This document shows, in pieces, positions 12,101-18,269 of a stretch of DNA of 33,247 bases; the first letter of the stretch is position 1, and each line of letters opens with the position of its first letter. The position numbers and the translations under genes are program-made. Origin of the DNA: Saccoglossus kowalevskii (lineage: Eukaryota > Hemichordata > Enteropneusta > Harrimaniidae); assembly GCF_000003605.2 (NCBI RefSeq), contig NW_003119429.1:81171-114417 (forward strand), given 5' to 3'. Under the pieces are notes generated by a model. It made no database searches. It was not told the DNA's origin and saw nothing but the letters and a program-made list of their open reading frames with translations.

Positions 12101-15100
12101 TTATTGGGGGTAAAAGTGACCTAATTTGCTGTAACCAAATCTATCAATATTTCATAAAATGTTAGCCTGGAGTAAGAGGTGGTAGATCAGTGTACTGAAT
12201 AATGAAGACAGAGATTTGAGATCCGTGGATTACTAAGCTTTGTAGTTTACATAGCCTGAAGACCTCACTGTGCAACATTGTCTCTGAGAAGAACAAAACA
12301 AATTAGATCTATCAAATGCATTTAACCCTTTTACAGAGTAATTTCACAAAGTCATCTGTTAATTTGTATATCATAGATTGAAGTTTGTTATACTACCTAG
12401 CCAGAAGCATTTAATATATTTGGGATATTAGCTATATCAAGCTCTGTATCGCTAATATCAGGCTTGAAATCAGCATTAAAGTTTAGCACTGAATAATCTC
12501 TTTATTCGCAGCCCAGCGTCATCCCCGAGCACTGGTCATATTCTTGGTGAACTAATGGACTTACAAGTAGAGTACTGGACCAGCACAATTCCCAGCAGTA
12601 GCAGTGGAATTGCTGGTGGTAGCGGTGGTAGCGGGGGTGGGAAATTCAAGGACAGTGCAATGAAATCGTCGTTAAAGACCGCTTTCCGATCCCTTAGTGT
12701 GTGCCGATTACCAAGTGCAGGGGACTCTACTCTGACATCGACGTTGTCCATGGGGATTGTCATCAAAGAGAAAAACAAGAAAAGTAAGTTGCATTTTAAA
12801 TGTGCTGTGTGGTGCTTGTGCCGATTTAATTCACCATTATTTATTTTACATATGTGCATAGCTCTTCAACTGTACAGGTATAATTTCAAGATCTCCAGAT
12901 CACAATCTGATTCAAACCTGGCACAAAAAATGTCTGACAGGTGGCCATTTTTGTATATATATATATATATATATATCTTAATCTATATGGACTGGATAGG
13001 CTTTGTGGCCAAAGGTCATGCAGCAGGAGTGCTCAACCTTGCAAGGGTGTGTAAGCTGTACAACCGAGGGCAGCAAAAGGCATATCCACTCTATAAAGGG
13101 TATACCGGTACCATATACTAAATAGGTGTAATCATGGCGTGACCTCAAACACACGTCGTGATTTAGAATGACGTGTTTAGTTTTGATTGATGGAAAACGG
13201 GCTCTTCGGACCGGCTTGATACAGGTGATTTTTCCCTGTTGTAAGGGCACATTCCCTGTTACGTTACGAGGCGAGGCAATACTAGGTATATGATAAATAT
13301 ATGTATTCATCAGTTTGATACAGTGGAACCTAAACTTATTCGTATTTGTATTTGTTGCTGTGTTCATATTTGCCGGTATTAAGAAGGCTCTGAAGTTATC
13401 TTTGTCTCTCAAAAGGTTAAATATGTTTTATTTTTACTAGAACTTTCCACAAATGAAGGTGAATTGAAATTGGTGTCTTCTGATGCATTAATTTTTCCTT
13501 TTTTTTTAAATGTTTTTTGTGCCAGGCGACAGTCCTGGACATTGAATGTCACTGTTGTCTCTCCTGACATTTTGTATGTGCAAATTGCAAGTGCTGACAC
13601 ATGGTGCATTTTTGCCACAGAAGTCATATTCATATTTGGGACTACATGACAGGGCTGTGTGGCCATCTTCCTATCAAATGGCAATTTAATGCGCTATCCT
13701 GGCGTCAACCAGGCTTGGTCGAACAAAAGCACCTGCGGACCTTAACCAAAGTTCCCCCAAAGTCGCATTTGTAAGTGAATGAATCATGGCCAGTGGAATT
13801 GGCATTTGTGAATTGAGTCTGTGGTACACTCACCCAGGGTATGGGTCAACCCTTTTGATGTTCAGCCTAAAGTAGGATTTGAACTTGGGTCTACTGATCA
13901 TGAGTCTGATGCAACAACCACTATGCTACCAGTGACCAATGCATTAATTTGTTAATTCTTTCTTTGTTTTAGTCATGCGTATTGGTAAGAAACAGAAAGA
14001 AGCCGAACCCAAAAGTCAGATCGTTGAAGGAATAAATCGTCTTATATGTATGTGTAAAAATCACACAAATCCTCTTACTGGTAAGATGCATCCCTGTACA
14101 TGTTTAGTATAAACATAAATAAAAAACTCTCCAGAAATGTTGACAATTTAAGGTAGAGATGCAGTTTACCTGACAGGTATTTTAATTAGTTAATTAGGAA
14201 ACCAAGATGATCTCCCTTGTCCACAAAACTATACATTTTCGGAAAGCTTATTGTATGAATTTTAAAATGTTAGTATTTTTTTTTTTTTATGGACACAAAA
14301 ATGTGCTACTAAGGTCAAAAACGATTCAAAAAAAATTAGCTTCTAAACCATGTTTCCTGTCAAAATTTGTTTATGGATACATCTGTTTACTATGAAGAAA
14401 GTGCCATCTTGAAAACTGTCTACCAGTTGTCAATTTTGCAGGGCAGTAGCTCAAATTTCACTATTTCAAGTTTATGCATAAATTAACACCCAGGTAAGTT
14501 GTCTGTACGATTGTACAATGCCCGAACAGTTCCAAATTTAAATGTATTATCATTTTGTTAAAAGTTAAATATAGTGCATAATATGGAGATCCCGTCATTT
14601 CTTTTTTTCACCATGTTTGTTTTTTATTATTTATGTACAGCCTTACTAAATCTTGCTAAGCATTCAAAAGAGATAATGTTTGCACCTGCTATCTATATTT
14701 TAAAATCGTTTTTTGAGTATGTTCCACTATTCACAATTCTACAAAATGTTAACAGTCTATAGCCAAGACTGTTTGGATAATAAAAAGCAAAAAAAAAAAA
14801 TCACTCCCAAGTGCCCACGAACCTGCATCTCTACCTTAAAGGCATTCATAATAATGACATTTTGCGAAAATGACTATTTCGTAAGATCTTTAGAGTGAAT
14901 TGGTGTCTGTTACAAAATTGAGTTCAAAAAATGTTCAAAAAAAGCGATTCCCAATATTTGTTGAATAGCTGGAAACTTTTTACATCCACATCCTTGTATT
15001 GTTTGAGTAAGGTTTTTTTATTGTACAGGTAGCTTTTGATCCCACACGTATACATATAATTTTCTGTTTTGTTTTTCAGTGAGCATAGATGGCGTTGATT

Positions 15101-15198
15101 GGCCGAGCGTTAAGTTTTTCCAGATATCAGCACAGTGGTCAACCCACATGAGACATTTCCCTGTTTTGATGTTCGCGTACAGCGAGGCACCGCACTGA
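3052..15198 (+). CDS. PACS: PACS1/PACS2-type phosphofurin acidic cluster sorting protein, 3' part (14 exons, N-terminus outside window)
   Basis: Joining 3052-3123, 3432-3643, 4835-4955, 5703-5903, 6141-6245, 6455-6561, 7399-7553, 7672-7782, 8660-8802, 10214-10253, 10966-11140, 12512-12783, 13973-14080 and 15080-15198 gives 1941 nt, exactly 646 codons plus TGA. Every junction is GT-AG and in phase. The product matches the PACS family along its length: a basic segment with [13 protein letters not shown], an acidic cluster (residues about 44-80), a serine-rich middle, then the conserved C-terminal region with [25 protein letters not shown], a VEYW motif, KEKNKK, a [12 protein letters not shown] motif, and [15 protein letters not shown] near the end. 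PACS proteins are cytosolic adaptors that link acidic-cluster cargo to AP-1/AP-3 or COPI and act in trafficking between TGN, endosomes, ER and mitochondria. The N-terminal cargo-binding (furin-binding) region is not in the window. Many invertebrates have one gene for PACS1 and PACS2, so I do not choose between them. Confidence 0.93.
3432..3643 (+). CDS. PACS: PACS exon b, basic block and acidic autoregulatory cluster
   Basis: Acceptor TTTTTAACAG, donor GAG|GTAATG; 212 nt ending in phase 2. It encodes a lysine-rich segment ([16 protein letters not shown]) followed by a long Asp/Glu run and then [12 protein letters not shown] and STPKPVLR. In vertebrate PACS-1 the equivalent SDSGPEM region is the acidic autoregulatory segment with a CK2-phosphorylated serine. 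The serine in SDSGPD here has acidic residues placed for CK2, so regulation may be conserved; that is inference. Confidence 0.92.
3644..4834 (+). other. PACS intron b-c
   Basis: AT-rich intron with GT-AG ends. No exon, RNA gene or repeat that I can support. Confidence 0.8.
4835..4955 (+). CDS. PACS: PACS exon c
   Basis: Acceptor CTCTACAG, donor GAGAG|GTAACC; the first base completes a split Arg codon and the exon ends in phase 0. It begins [11 protein letters not shown], the equivalent of the conserved KPFFEG segment, and continues as a Ser/Asn/Glu-rich, probably disordered linker. Confidence 0.9.
4956..5702 (+). other. PACS intron c-d
   Basis: AT-rich intron ending in a C/T-rich tract (TCTCTCGCTCTCTTGCTAG). 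Nothing else recognised. Confidence 0.8.
5703..5903 (+). CDS. PACS: PACS exon d, Ser/Thr/Arg-rich linker
   Basis: Acceptor CTTGCTAG, donor AAG|GTAAAA; 67 codons, phase 0 at both ends. It encodes a low-complexity hydrophilic linker with [23 protein letters not shown] and LQRRNSAG. These arginine-directed serines fit basophilic kinase (Akt/PKA-like) and 14-3-3 consensus sites. Vertebrate PACS-2 has an Akt site in its middle region, but equivalence here is not shown. The open frame runs on into the intron to a stop near 5990. Confidence 0.88.
6141..6245 (+). CDS. PACS: PACS exon e
   Basis: Acceptor TATTTTTCAG, donor GGACAG|GTAAGA; 35 codons, phase 0. It encodes [20 protein letters not shown] then TAEWQGQ, matching the PACS segment that starts the conserved C-terminal half (human form includes NVILVNTTDWQGQ). 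Strongly conserved. Confidence 0.95.
6455..6561 (+). CDS. PACS: PACS exon f
   Basis: Acceptor TTTGCTTAG, donor AAATT|GTAAGT; 107 nt ending in phase 2. It encodes [20 protein letters not shown] and then [15 protein letters not shown], the equivalent of the vertebrate segment with [21 protein letters not shown]. The split codon is completed by exon g (Phe). Confidence 0.95.
6562..7398 (+). other. PACS intron f-g, with a possible microexon
   Basis: AT-rich, with an (ATT)n run near 7035-7054. It contains a possible 33-nt exon at 6935-6967 in matching phase, listed separately. Confidence 0.75.
6935..6967 (+). other. Candidate 33-nt alternative PACS microexon
   Basis: The acceptor TTTTTATTAACACAG is good; the donor CAAG|GTGTTG is weak. 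Length is a multiple of three and the entry phase matches exon f. Inclusion would insert a basic segment [10 protein letters not shown] between RIQK and CNSNS without a stop. Vertebrate PACS passes directly from RIQRY to CNCNS, so the default form probably skips it. Confidence 0.3.
7399..7553 (+). CDS. PACS: PACS exon g
   Basis: Acceptor TACAATTTCAG, donor CTAG|GTAGGT; 155 nt. It completes the preceding Phe codon and encodes [19 protein letters not shown], then [20 protein letters not shown] and IRFLIIPLG. The last motif is nearly invariant in PACS proteins. It ends in phase 1 within the Gly codon. Confidence 0.96.
7672..7782 (+). CDS. PACS: PACS exon h
   Basis: Acceptor TTGTTTTACAG, donor ATACAG|GTGGGT; 111 nt. 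It encodes [20 protein letters not shown] and [17 protein letters not shown], the equivalent of vertebrate PVAKYLGSVD and the SGWRDLF segment. Phase 1 at both ends. Confidence 0.95.
7783..8659 (+). other. PACS intron h-i
   Basis: AT-rich; holds an (ATT)n run near 7947-7965 and the 183-bp MITE at 8175-8357. No other feature seen. Confidence 0.8.
8175..8357. mobile_element. MITE with TACTGTAAAATCTG ends and internal palindromes
   Basis: Left end TACTGTAAAATCTGTATTAG, right end CTAATACAGATTTTACGGTA (183 bp). Inside is a perfect 18-bp palindrome TAGAAGCCGCGGCTTCTA (8192-8209) and three further GCG[GA]CTTCTATTAG-like motifs. It shares TACTGTAAAAT with the MITEs at 2333 and 18104 but has a different body. 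It lies in the PACS intron before exon i. Confidence 0.82.
8660..8802 (+). CDS. PACS: PACS exon i
   Basis: Acceptor TTAATTTCAG, donor ATTAAT|GTGAGT; 143 nt. It encodes [34 protein letters not shown] and [14 protein letters not shown], matching the PACS LPVAEAM and EDSYQKFIPFI motifs. It ends in phase 0. Confidence 0.95.
8803..10213 (+). other. PACS intron i-j
   Basis: Mostly occupied by the periodic repeat at 9327-10000. The 8803-9326 part shows nothing beyond AT-rich sequence and chance frames. Confidence 0.8.
9327..10000 (+). repeat. Interspersed repeat with about 160-bp internal periodicity, copy A
   Basis: Begins TTAGTCCCCATTCGGACATA. A unit recurs near 9486, 9640, 9803 and 9950 (spacing about 147-163), each carrying a variant of GATTCAAAATGGCCGA with TGGCCATTTTG. 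TTCAAACTTGGTA lies between units. No long coding frame. It matches the minus strand of 24520-24931. It lies in the PACS intron before exon j. Confidence 0.75.
10214..10253 (+). CDS. PACS: PACS exon j, 40-nt small exon
   Basis: Acceptor CTTTACAG, donor TCAG|GTAAGA; 40 nt encoding [13 protein letters not shown] plus a split Gly. The vertebrate counterpart begins the variable region after the KFIPFIG motif. Sequence conservation is low, but phase and splice sites fit both neighbours and the exon is needed to keep the frame. Confidence 0.8.
10254..10965 (+). other. PACS intron j-k
   Basis: AT-rich, with the palindromic element at 10769-10933 next to its 3' end. No exon supported. Confidence 0.8.
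10769..10933 (+). mobile_element. Palindromic MITE-like element, copy 1
   Basis: Starts TTTAAATGGGGGAGTTGTCA and ends with GTGACAACCCTCCCGCTTTAAA, inverted ends of about 35 bp with mismatches. The core includes TCTACCCATGAGCCTTTGCG and TATCGTCGCTTGGG. No coding capacity. It sits in the PACS intron, ending 32 nt before exon k, so the exon's pyrimidine tract directly follows the insertion. A second copy is at 32480-32632. Confidence 0.8.
10966..11140 (+). CDS. PACS: PACS exon k, Ala/Ser/Pro-rich variable region
   Basis: Acceptor TTTGTGTAG, donor TCCAG|GTACAG; 175 nt. It encodes [20 protein letters not shown] followed by Ala/Val/Gly/Ser runs and [17 protein letters not shown]. Vertebrate PACS also has Ser/Pro-rich low complexity here. 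The acceptor lies only about 32 nt from the end of a palindromic repeat copy (10769-10933). Confidence 0.88.
11141..12511 (+). other. PACS intron k-l
   Basis: Contains a loose two-unit repeat near 11178-11310 (CTGTTG...GACTTTG[CT]CGAG, then TGTCCAC[GA]TC[AC]ATTTTTTCG) and the short duplication at 11961-12045. Otherwise featureless. Confidence 0.75.
11961..12045 (+). repeat. Short tandem duplication
   Basis: TTTTAGTCACTGGAAAGC occurs at about 11961 and again at about 12025, each followed by a GCAGATAAA segment. It lies in the PACS intron between exons k and l, with no other sign of function. Confidence 0.55.
12512..12783 (+). CDS. PACS: PACS exon l
   Basis: Acceptor TTATTCGCAG, donor AAGAAAA|GTAAGT; 272 nt. 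It encodes [25 protein letters not shown], a Gly/Ser-rich spacer, then [20 protein letters not shown] and [11 protein letters not shown]. These match the PACS LQVDYW, LKSVFRSVQVSRLP and VVTKEKNKK motifs. The Gly/Ser insert is lineage-specific low complexity. The open frame continues into the intron, but the homology stops at the donor. Confidence 0.95.
12895..12956 (+). repeat. Solo fragment of the 160-bp repeat unit
   Basis: CACAATCTGATTCAAACCTG followed by AAAATGTCTGACAGGTGGCC and ATTTTTG resembles one degenerate unit of the repeats at 9327-10000 and 24520-24931. It lies in the PACS intron after exon l and runs straight into an AT dinucleotide run. Confidence 0.45.
12955..12977. repeat. (AT)n microsatellite
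   Basis: Short AT dinucleotide run in the PACS intron after exon l, directly after a fragment of the 160-bp repeat unit. Confidence 0.9.
13495..13938 (-). mobile_element. tRNA-derived SINE, full length with target-site duplication
   Basis: On the minus strand the 5' end is tRNA-like. It has an A box TAGCATAGTGG (13928-13918), a CAT-anticodon-like stem loop, and a B box AGTTCAAATCC (13885-13875), both close to Pol III promoter consensus. About 380 bp of body follows, then an A-rich tail at 13495-13520. The 444-bp unit is flanked by perfect 12-bp direct repeats ATGCATTAATTT at 13483-13494 and 13939-13950. It lies in the PACS intron 34 nt upstream of exon m, antisense to PACS. Internal promoter, A-rich tail and duplication together make a SINE near certain; the family is unnamed. 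Confidence 0.9.
13973..14080 (+). CDS. PACS: PACS exon m
   Basis: Acceptor TTTGTTTTAG, donor CTTACTG|GTAAGA; 108 nt. It encodes [20 protein letters not shown] and [16 protein letters not shown], matching the SKSQVIEGISRLIC motif of PACS. A full-length SINE ends 34 nt upstream of this exon. Confidence 0.95.
14152..14835. mobile_element. TTAA-flanked MITE, short copy (684 bp)
   Basis: The element starts GGTAGAGATGCAG and ends with the inverted CTGCATCTCTACC, flanked on both sides by TTAA (14148-14151 and 14836-14839). No transposase frame is inside. TTAA target duplications are typical of piggyBac-type elements, but the ends here begin GG where canonical piggyBac ends begin CC. It occupies most of the last PACS intron. 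A longer relative lies at 22180-23679. Confidence 0.88.
15080..15198 (+). CDS. PACS: PACS terminal exon n with stop
   Basis: Acceptor TTTGTTTTTCAG; 119 nt ending in TGA at 15196-15198. It encodes [32 protein letters not shown] and AYSEAPH. It matches the family C-terminus (VSIDGVEW, KFFQLAAQWPTH and KHFPVGLF in vertebrates), and the length to the stop agrees with the family. Confidence 0.96.
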
Positions 15199-15201
15199 AA
15201 G

Positions 15202-15207
15202 AATAAA
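15202..15207 (+). promoter_or_regulatory. Possible polyadenylation hexamer close to the PACS stop
   Basis: AATAAA occurs 3 nt after the PACS stop codon. Use would give an extremely short 3' UTR. Other AATAAA hexamers on this strand lie near 16922, 17393, 18972 and 20321, and any could be the real site. Vertebrate PACS mRNAs have long 3' UTRs, so a distal site is at least as likely. Confidence 0.15.
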
Positions 15208-16591
15208 CATTGAGAATCATCAAACGAATGTCTTCCTTGTGAGCAAAAAAAAAAAAAAGGTGCTGTGAAATGGACCAGTCAGTGCATATGGTTGCTAAGC
15301 AACGTGGCTTGGTGGTTCATGCGACAAGAGTGATAACCATGGTGGACCTATTGCTGTGTTTAAATCAGTACTGCCCATGGCTCAATGTAAGTTATTTGGG
15401 AGCAATGCAGTGGATATTACTGATGTATCAGTATTAAATGAACAAGACTAAAGTATTAGGATTGAGTATCCACCATCTGAAAATTATTTTTACTTGTGAA
15501 ATTTCTGTTATTTATTCAGCTTGTTTTTTTTTTACTCCTGTTATTGTTCTTTATTATTTTTTTACCATACTGCCAAAAAAAAAAAAAAAAAATAGCCACC
15601 ACCCAACCTTATATTTTACCTTACATTTTTTTTGTTATTCCTGTGCAGTATTGTCATCATTACTTACATGCTGAGGAGTCAATCAAATTGTACTATGGCA
15701 TCATTTAAACAGTGGTTTTCTTCAAGTAAGTAGTGGCTGGCCACTTAATTTCGCCTCAGTAAAATTTTAGAGAATACCTTGATGCTTTTGTCCTTAACCA
15801 GAAAGTGAAATGTTAGGGGCATCATTGGTAATTAGTCATGTAGTCACAAGTTGGGTTGTCATATTATTTAGTCACAAGTTTTAATAACCAGTCGCGAGTT
15901 TAGTAGTTCGATATTAAAGTGCAACAGTTGTTGGATCTTGTCACGATCAGCGTGATGTATACAATTGTGCGTGAACTATATTTTTGTTTGTTTTACGTGA
16001 GATGTGCGTCTCTTTAATTGTACCGCACATTCATAAATTAGTTGATCAAGTCACAAGTTAGTAAGTCGCATTTTATAGTGACCATCCTTACAGACAAAAA
16101 TAGTGTCACAAGATTTAAAGCAGTCAAAAGAGCACAAGCTATACTCGGAGATGATACCACAAGCATTTATTGGGCTTTAATCAACTTGGGGTGTCTGTGA
16201 AATGAACGCATTTAGTTAGTCAGCCTGTAGCTCTGTAAACCATCACAATGTTGACTGCTGAAATGTTCTTGGTTCGATAATTTTTGAGTCTTCGCTAGGA
16301 TTAAATATCACAAAAGTTGCCGTACATGAAGGAATCTCATTCGTTAGGTGATTTTCTAAAAGCTCGGATATTGGGAATATTCAAGTGTACAGAGTTCATA
16401 ACAATGTTTAATCACTAGAAACAAAAATGATAATAAAGATGTTTCATTGTGTACGTCAGCACATGTTGCGTTTCAACTAACAAATGTGACATAATTTATT
16501 TTGGGTTCTTGCTTATATGTCACTCACAGAAGATATTTTCCAGTTAAGAAAAGACATATATATAAGACAAAAATTTGATTTGTTGAAACAA

Positions 16592-16665
16592 ACCTGTCAC
16601 CAAACAAACTGCTCTCTGATTGGTTTAAATGTTAGGTGTTACGATTGGGTAGCCAATCAGCCGCT
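16592..16665. repeat. CCAAT-type inverted-repeat element, copy 1
   Basis: CTGATTGG (16616-16623) and its exact inverse CCAATCAG (16653-16660) are separated by 29 nt, preceded by CACCAAACAAACTGCTCT. The arms are Y-box/CCAAT motifs in opposite directions. A second copy with the same 29-nt spacing lies at 17880-17955. Confidence 0.6.
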
Positions 16666-17879
16666 AACAGGCACTTCTTATTGACTCAACTTTTCTTAGT
16701 ATCAATGGCCACTCTAAGTAAACAGTCATATAGTCCCCCTCCCTCCCAGCACATAATCGCCATCAGTGAATACTTAGTTGAAACCTAAGAACTTATCAAC
16801 TCTATCAAAAACTTGTGGCTACATTAAATTTTCTGTTTACAGAATTTTTTTTTTTTAAAGATCAGACTATTTATTTATTTATTTATTTGTCAGTTGCAGC
16901 GGCATTTGTTTTGGTAGCGTAAATAAAACATGTAAGACTGTCAGAGACTAATTGTGCAATTTATTTGTTAACGCTATCTATGCAGGTTTTGTGTATTGTA
17001 ATATTAAATGTAAGTAATTATGATGCACCACTGAGTCTTAGACATATTTTGTAAATAGTAAAACCAAGAATGTGTAAATCAAAACAATATTATAACACTA
17101 TGCTTTTAAATTATAAACATGGTTACGCTCTCTATTACACAAAGAGGACACCTTAGCTTACTGCAAATTCCATGACTGTGGGTGTTTTTATTATTTTTGT
17201 ACTACAAAAATATTGAGCAGACACAGTTGCTTCAGATGTGTATATTTTCAACATCTTGCATTTTGAATGTTTTTGTATCATAATTATTTTGTTTTGATAC
17301 AGGATGTGAACACATGTTTGTATCATTTTTTGTCAGTGATGTATTCGTCAGCTTTGCATTATGCGTTTTGTCATATGGCCAGAGTCAGGAAAATAAAGTC
17401 ACAGCTGTTCATGCAGAGAAACAAGGTTGTGATTACAGTTTGTAGAATAGTAGACATATACAAATAGAAGCTCATTTCATTGAATATTATTTCATATGCA
17501 CAGATGGTTATATACCATGTGAGATTAGTAATTACTGGTAGTCAGATTTGGTCACACCAATACAAGCTGATTAATACATTGTAGTTTAAAAGTATCTATG
17601 CCTAGCACATTGTTTGCAATATAGATATCAGTTGACATATTACTATAAACATGTGACTGATGCAATATAACTCGATAATCCAGGATAATTTATCCTAATG
17701 TTTCAATAATCTAAATAATATCAACTTGGTAGTAGACAGCTTCACAACTTTTAAGTTCATTTTCTATATTTTCTCTATCAAAAGCAGACATGAAAGCCCC
17801 AAAAATCATTTTTGATTGGATTTTCAAGTACATAAAACACCAGGTGGGTCGAAGCATTTAGTACTTCAACAAAAAAAAA

Positions 17880-17955
17880 TACTTGTCATCAAACAAGCAA
17901 CTTTCTGATTGGTCAGTCTGTTTGTAGTTGTGGTTGGGTAGCCAATCAGGTACAA
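17880..17955. repeat. CCAAT-type inverted-repeat element, copy 2
   Basis: CTGATTGG (17905-17912) and CCAATCAG (17942-17949), again 29 nt apart, preceded by CATCAAACAAGCAACTTT. GGTTGGGTAGCCAATCAG is shared with copy 1 (GATTGGGTAGCCAATCAG). The similarity of flanks and spacing suggests a dispersed or duplicated repeat. Confidence 0.6.
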
Positions 17956-18103
17956 TCTTTTATGTAGCTTCGCATTAACTCTCCAACTTTCACTTTACCA
18001 TCTGTGGTAACTTTTTTTAATAGCTCATTTACATATCAAGCGCATCTAGAACAAATATGGATCTTGCATACCAAGTTTAATAGTTTTTGTCGAAGACTTA
18101 ATT

Positions 18104-18269
18104 TACTGTAAAATACTTTATTTTAACTGGAATTAATTTTCGCTGTTTGGTATGGAATTTATTTTCCCTGATTTTTGACACGTTGAATGTAAAATATAGG
18201 ATTTTATTTTCACTGAATCATTTCTTCAGCGAAAATTAATTGCTGGCAAAAATAAAGTATTTTACAGTA
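18104..18269. mobile_element. TA-flanked MITE with TACTGTA-type ends, copy 2
   Basis: Starts TACTGTAAAATACTTTATTT and ends with the exact inverse, AATAAAGTATTTTACAGTA (166 bp). It shares the internal ACTGGAATTAATTTTCGCTG and GGATTTTATTTTCACTGAAT segments with the 2333-2528 copy. It lies in the gap between the two convergent genes. Terminal repeats are near perfect, so this copy looks less decayed. Confidence 0.85.

Larger units (their letters stand above)
12784..13972 (+). other. PACS intron l-m
   Basis: Holds a fragment of the 160-bp repeat, an AT run and the antisense SINE at 13495-13938. The stretch 12978-13494 is somewhat less AT-rich, with open frames on both strands and no recognisable protein. 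Confidence 0.8.

Noticed and set aside
12555-13121. 188-codon plus-strand frame
   Set aside because: Only its first part is real: it is PACS exon l. The rest is intron read-through past a good GTAAGT donor.
12978-13412. 144-codon minus-strand frame
   Set aside because: Non-coding intron with an AT run at its end; no recognisable motif and no plausible exon structure.
13875-13938. Functional tRNA gene
   Set aside because: The A and B boxes belong to a SINE head: the acceptor stem does not pair, a long body with an A-rich tail follows, and target duplications flank the whole unit.
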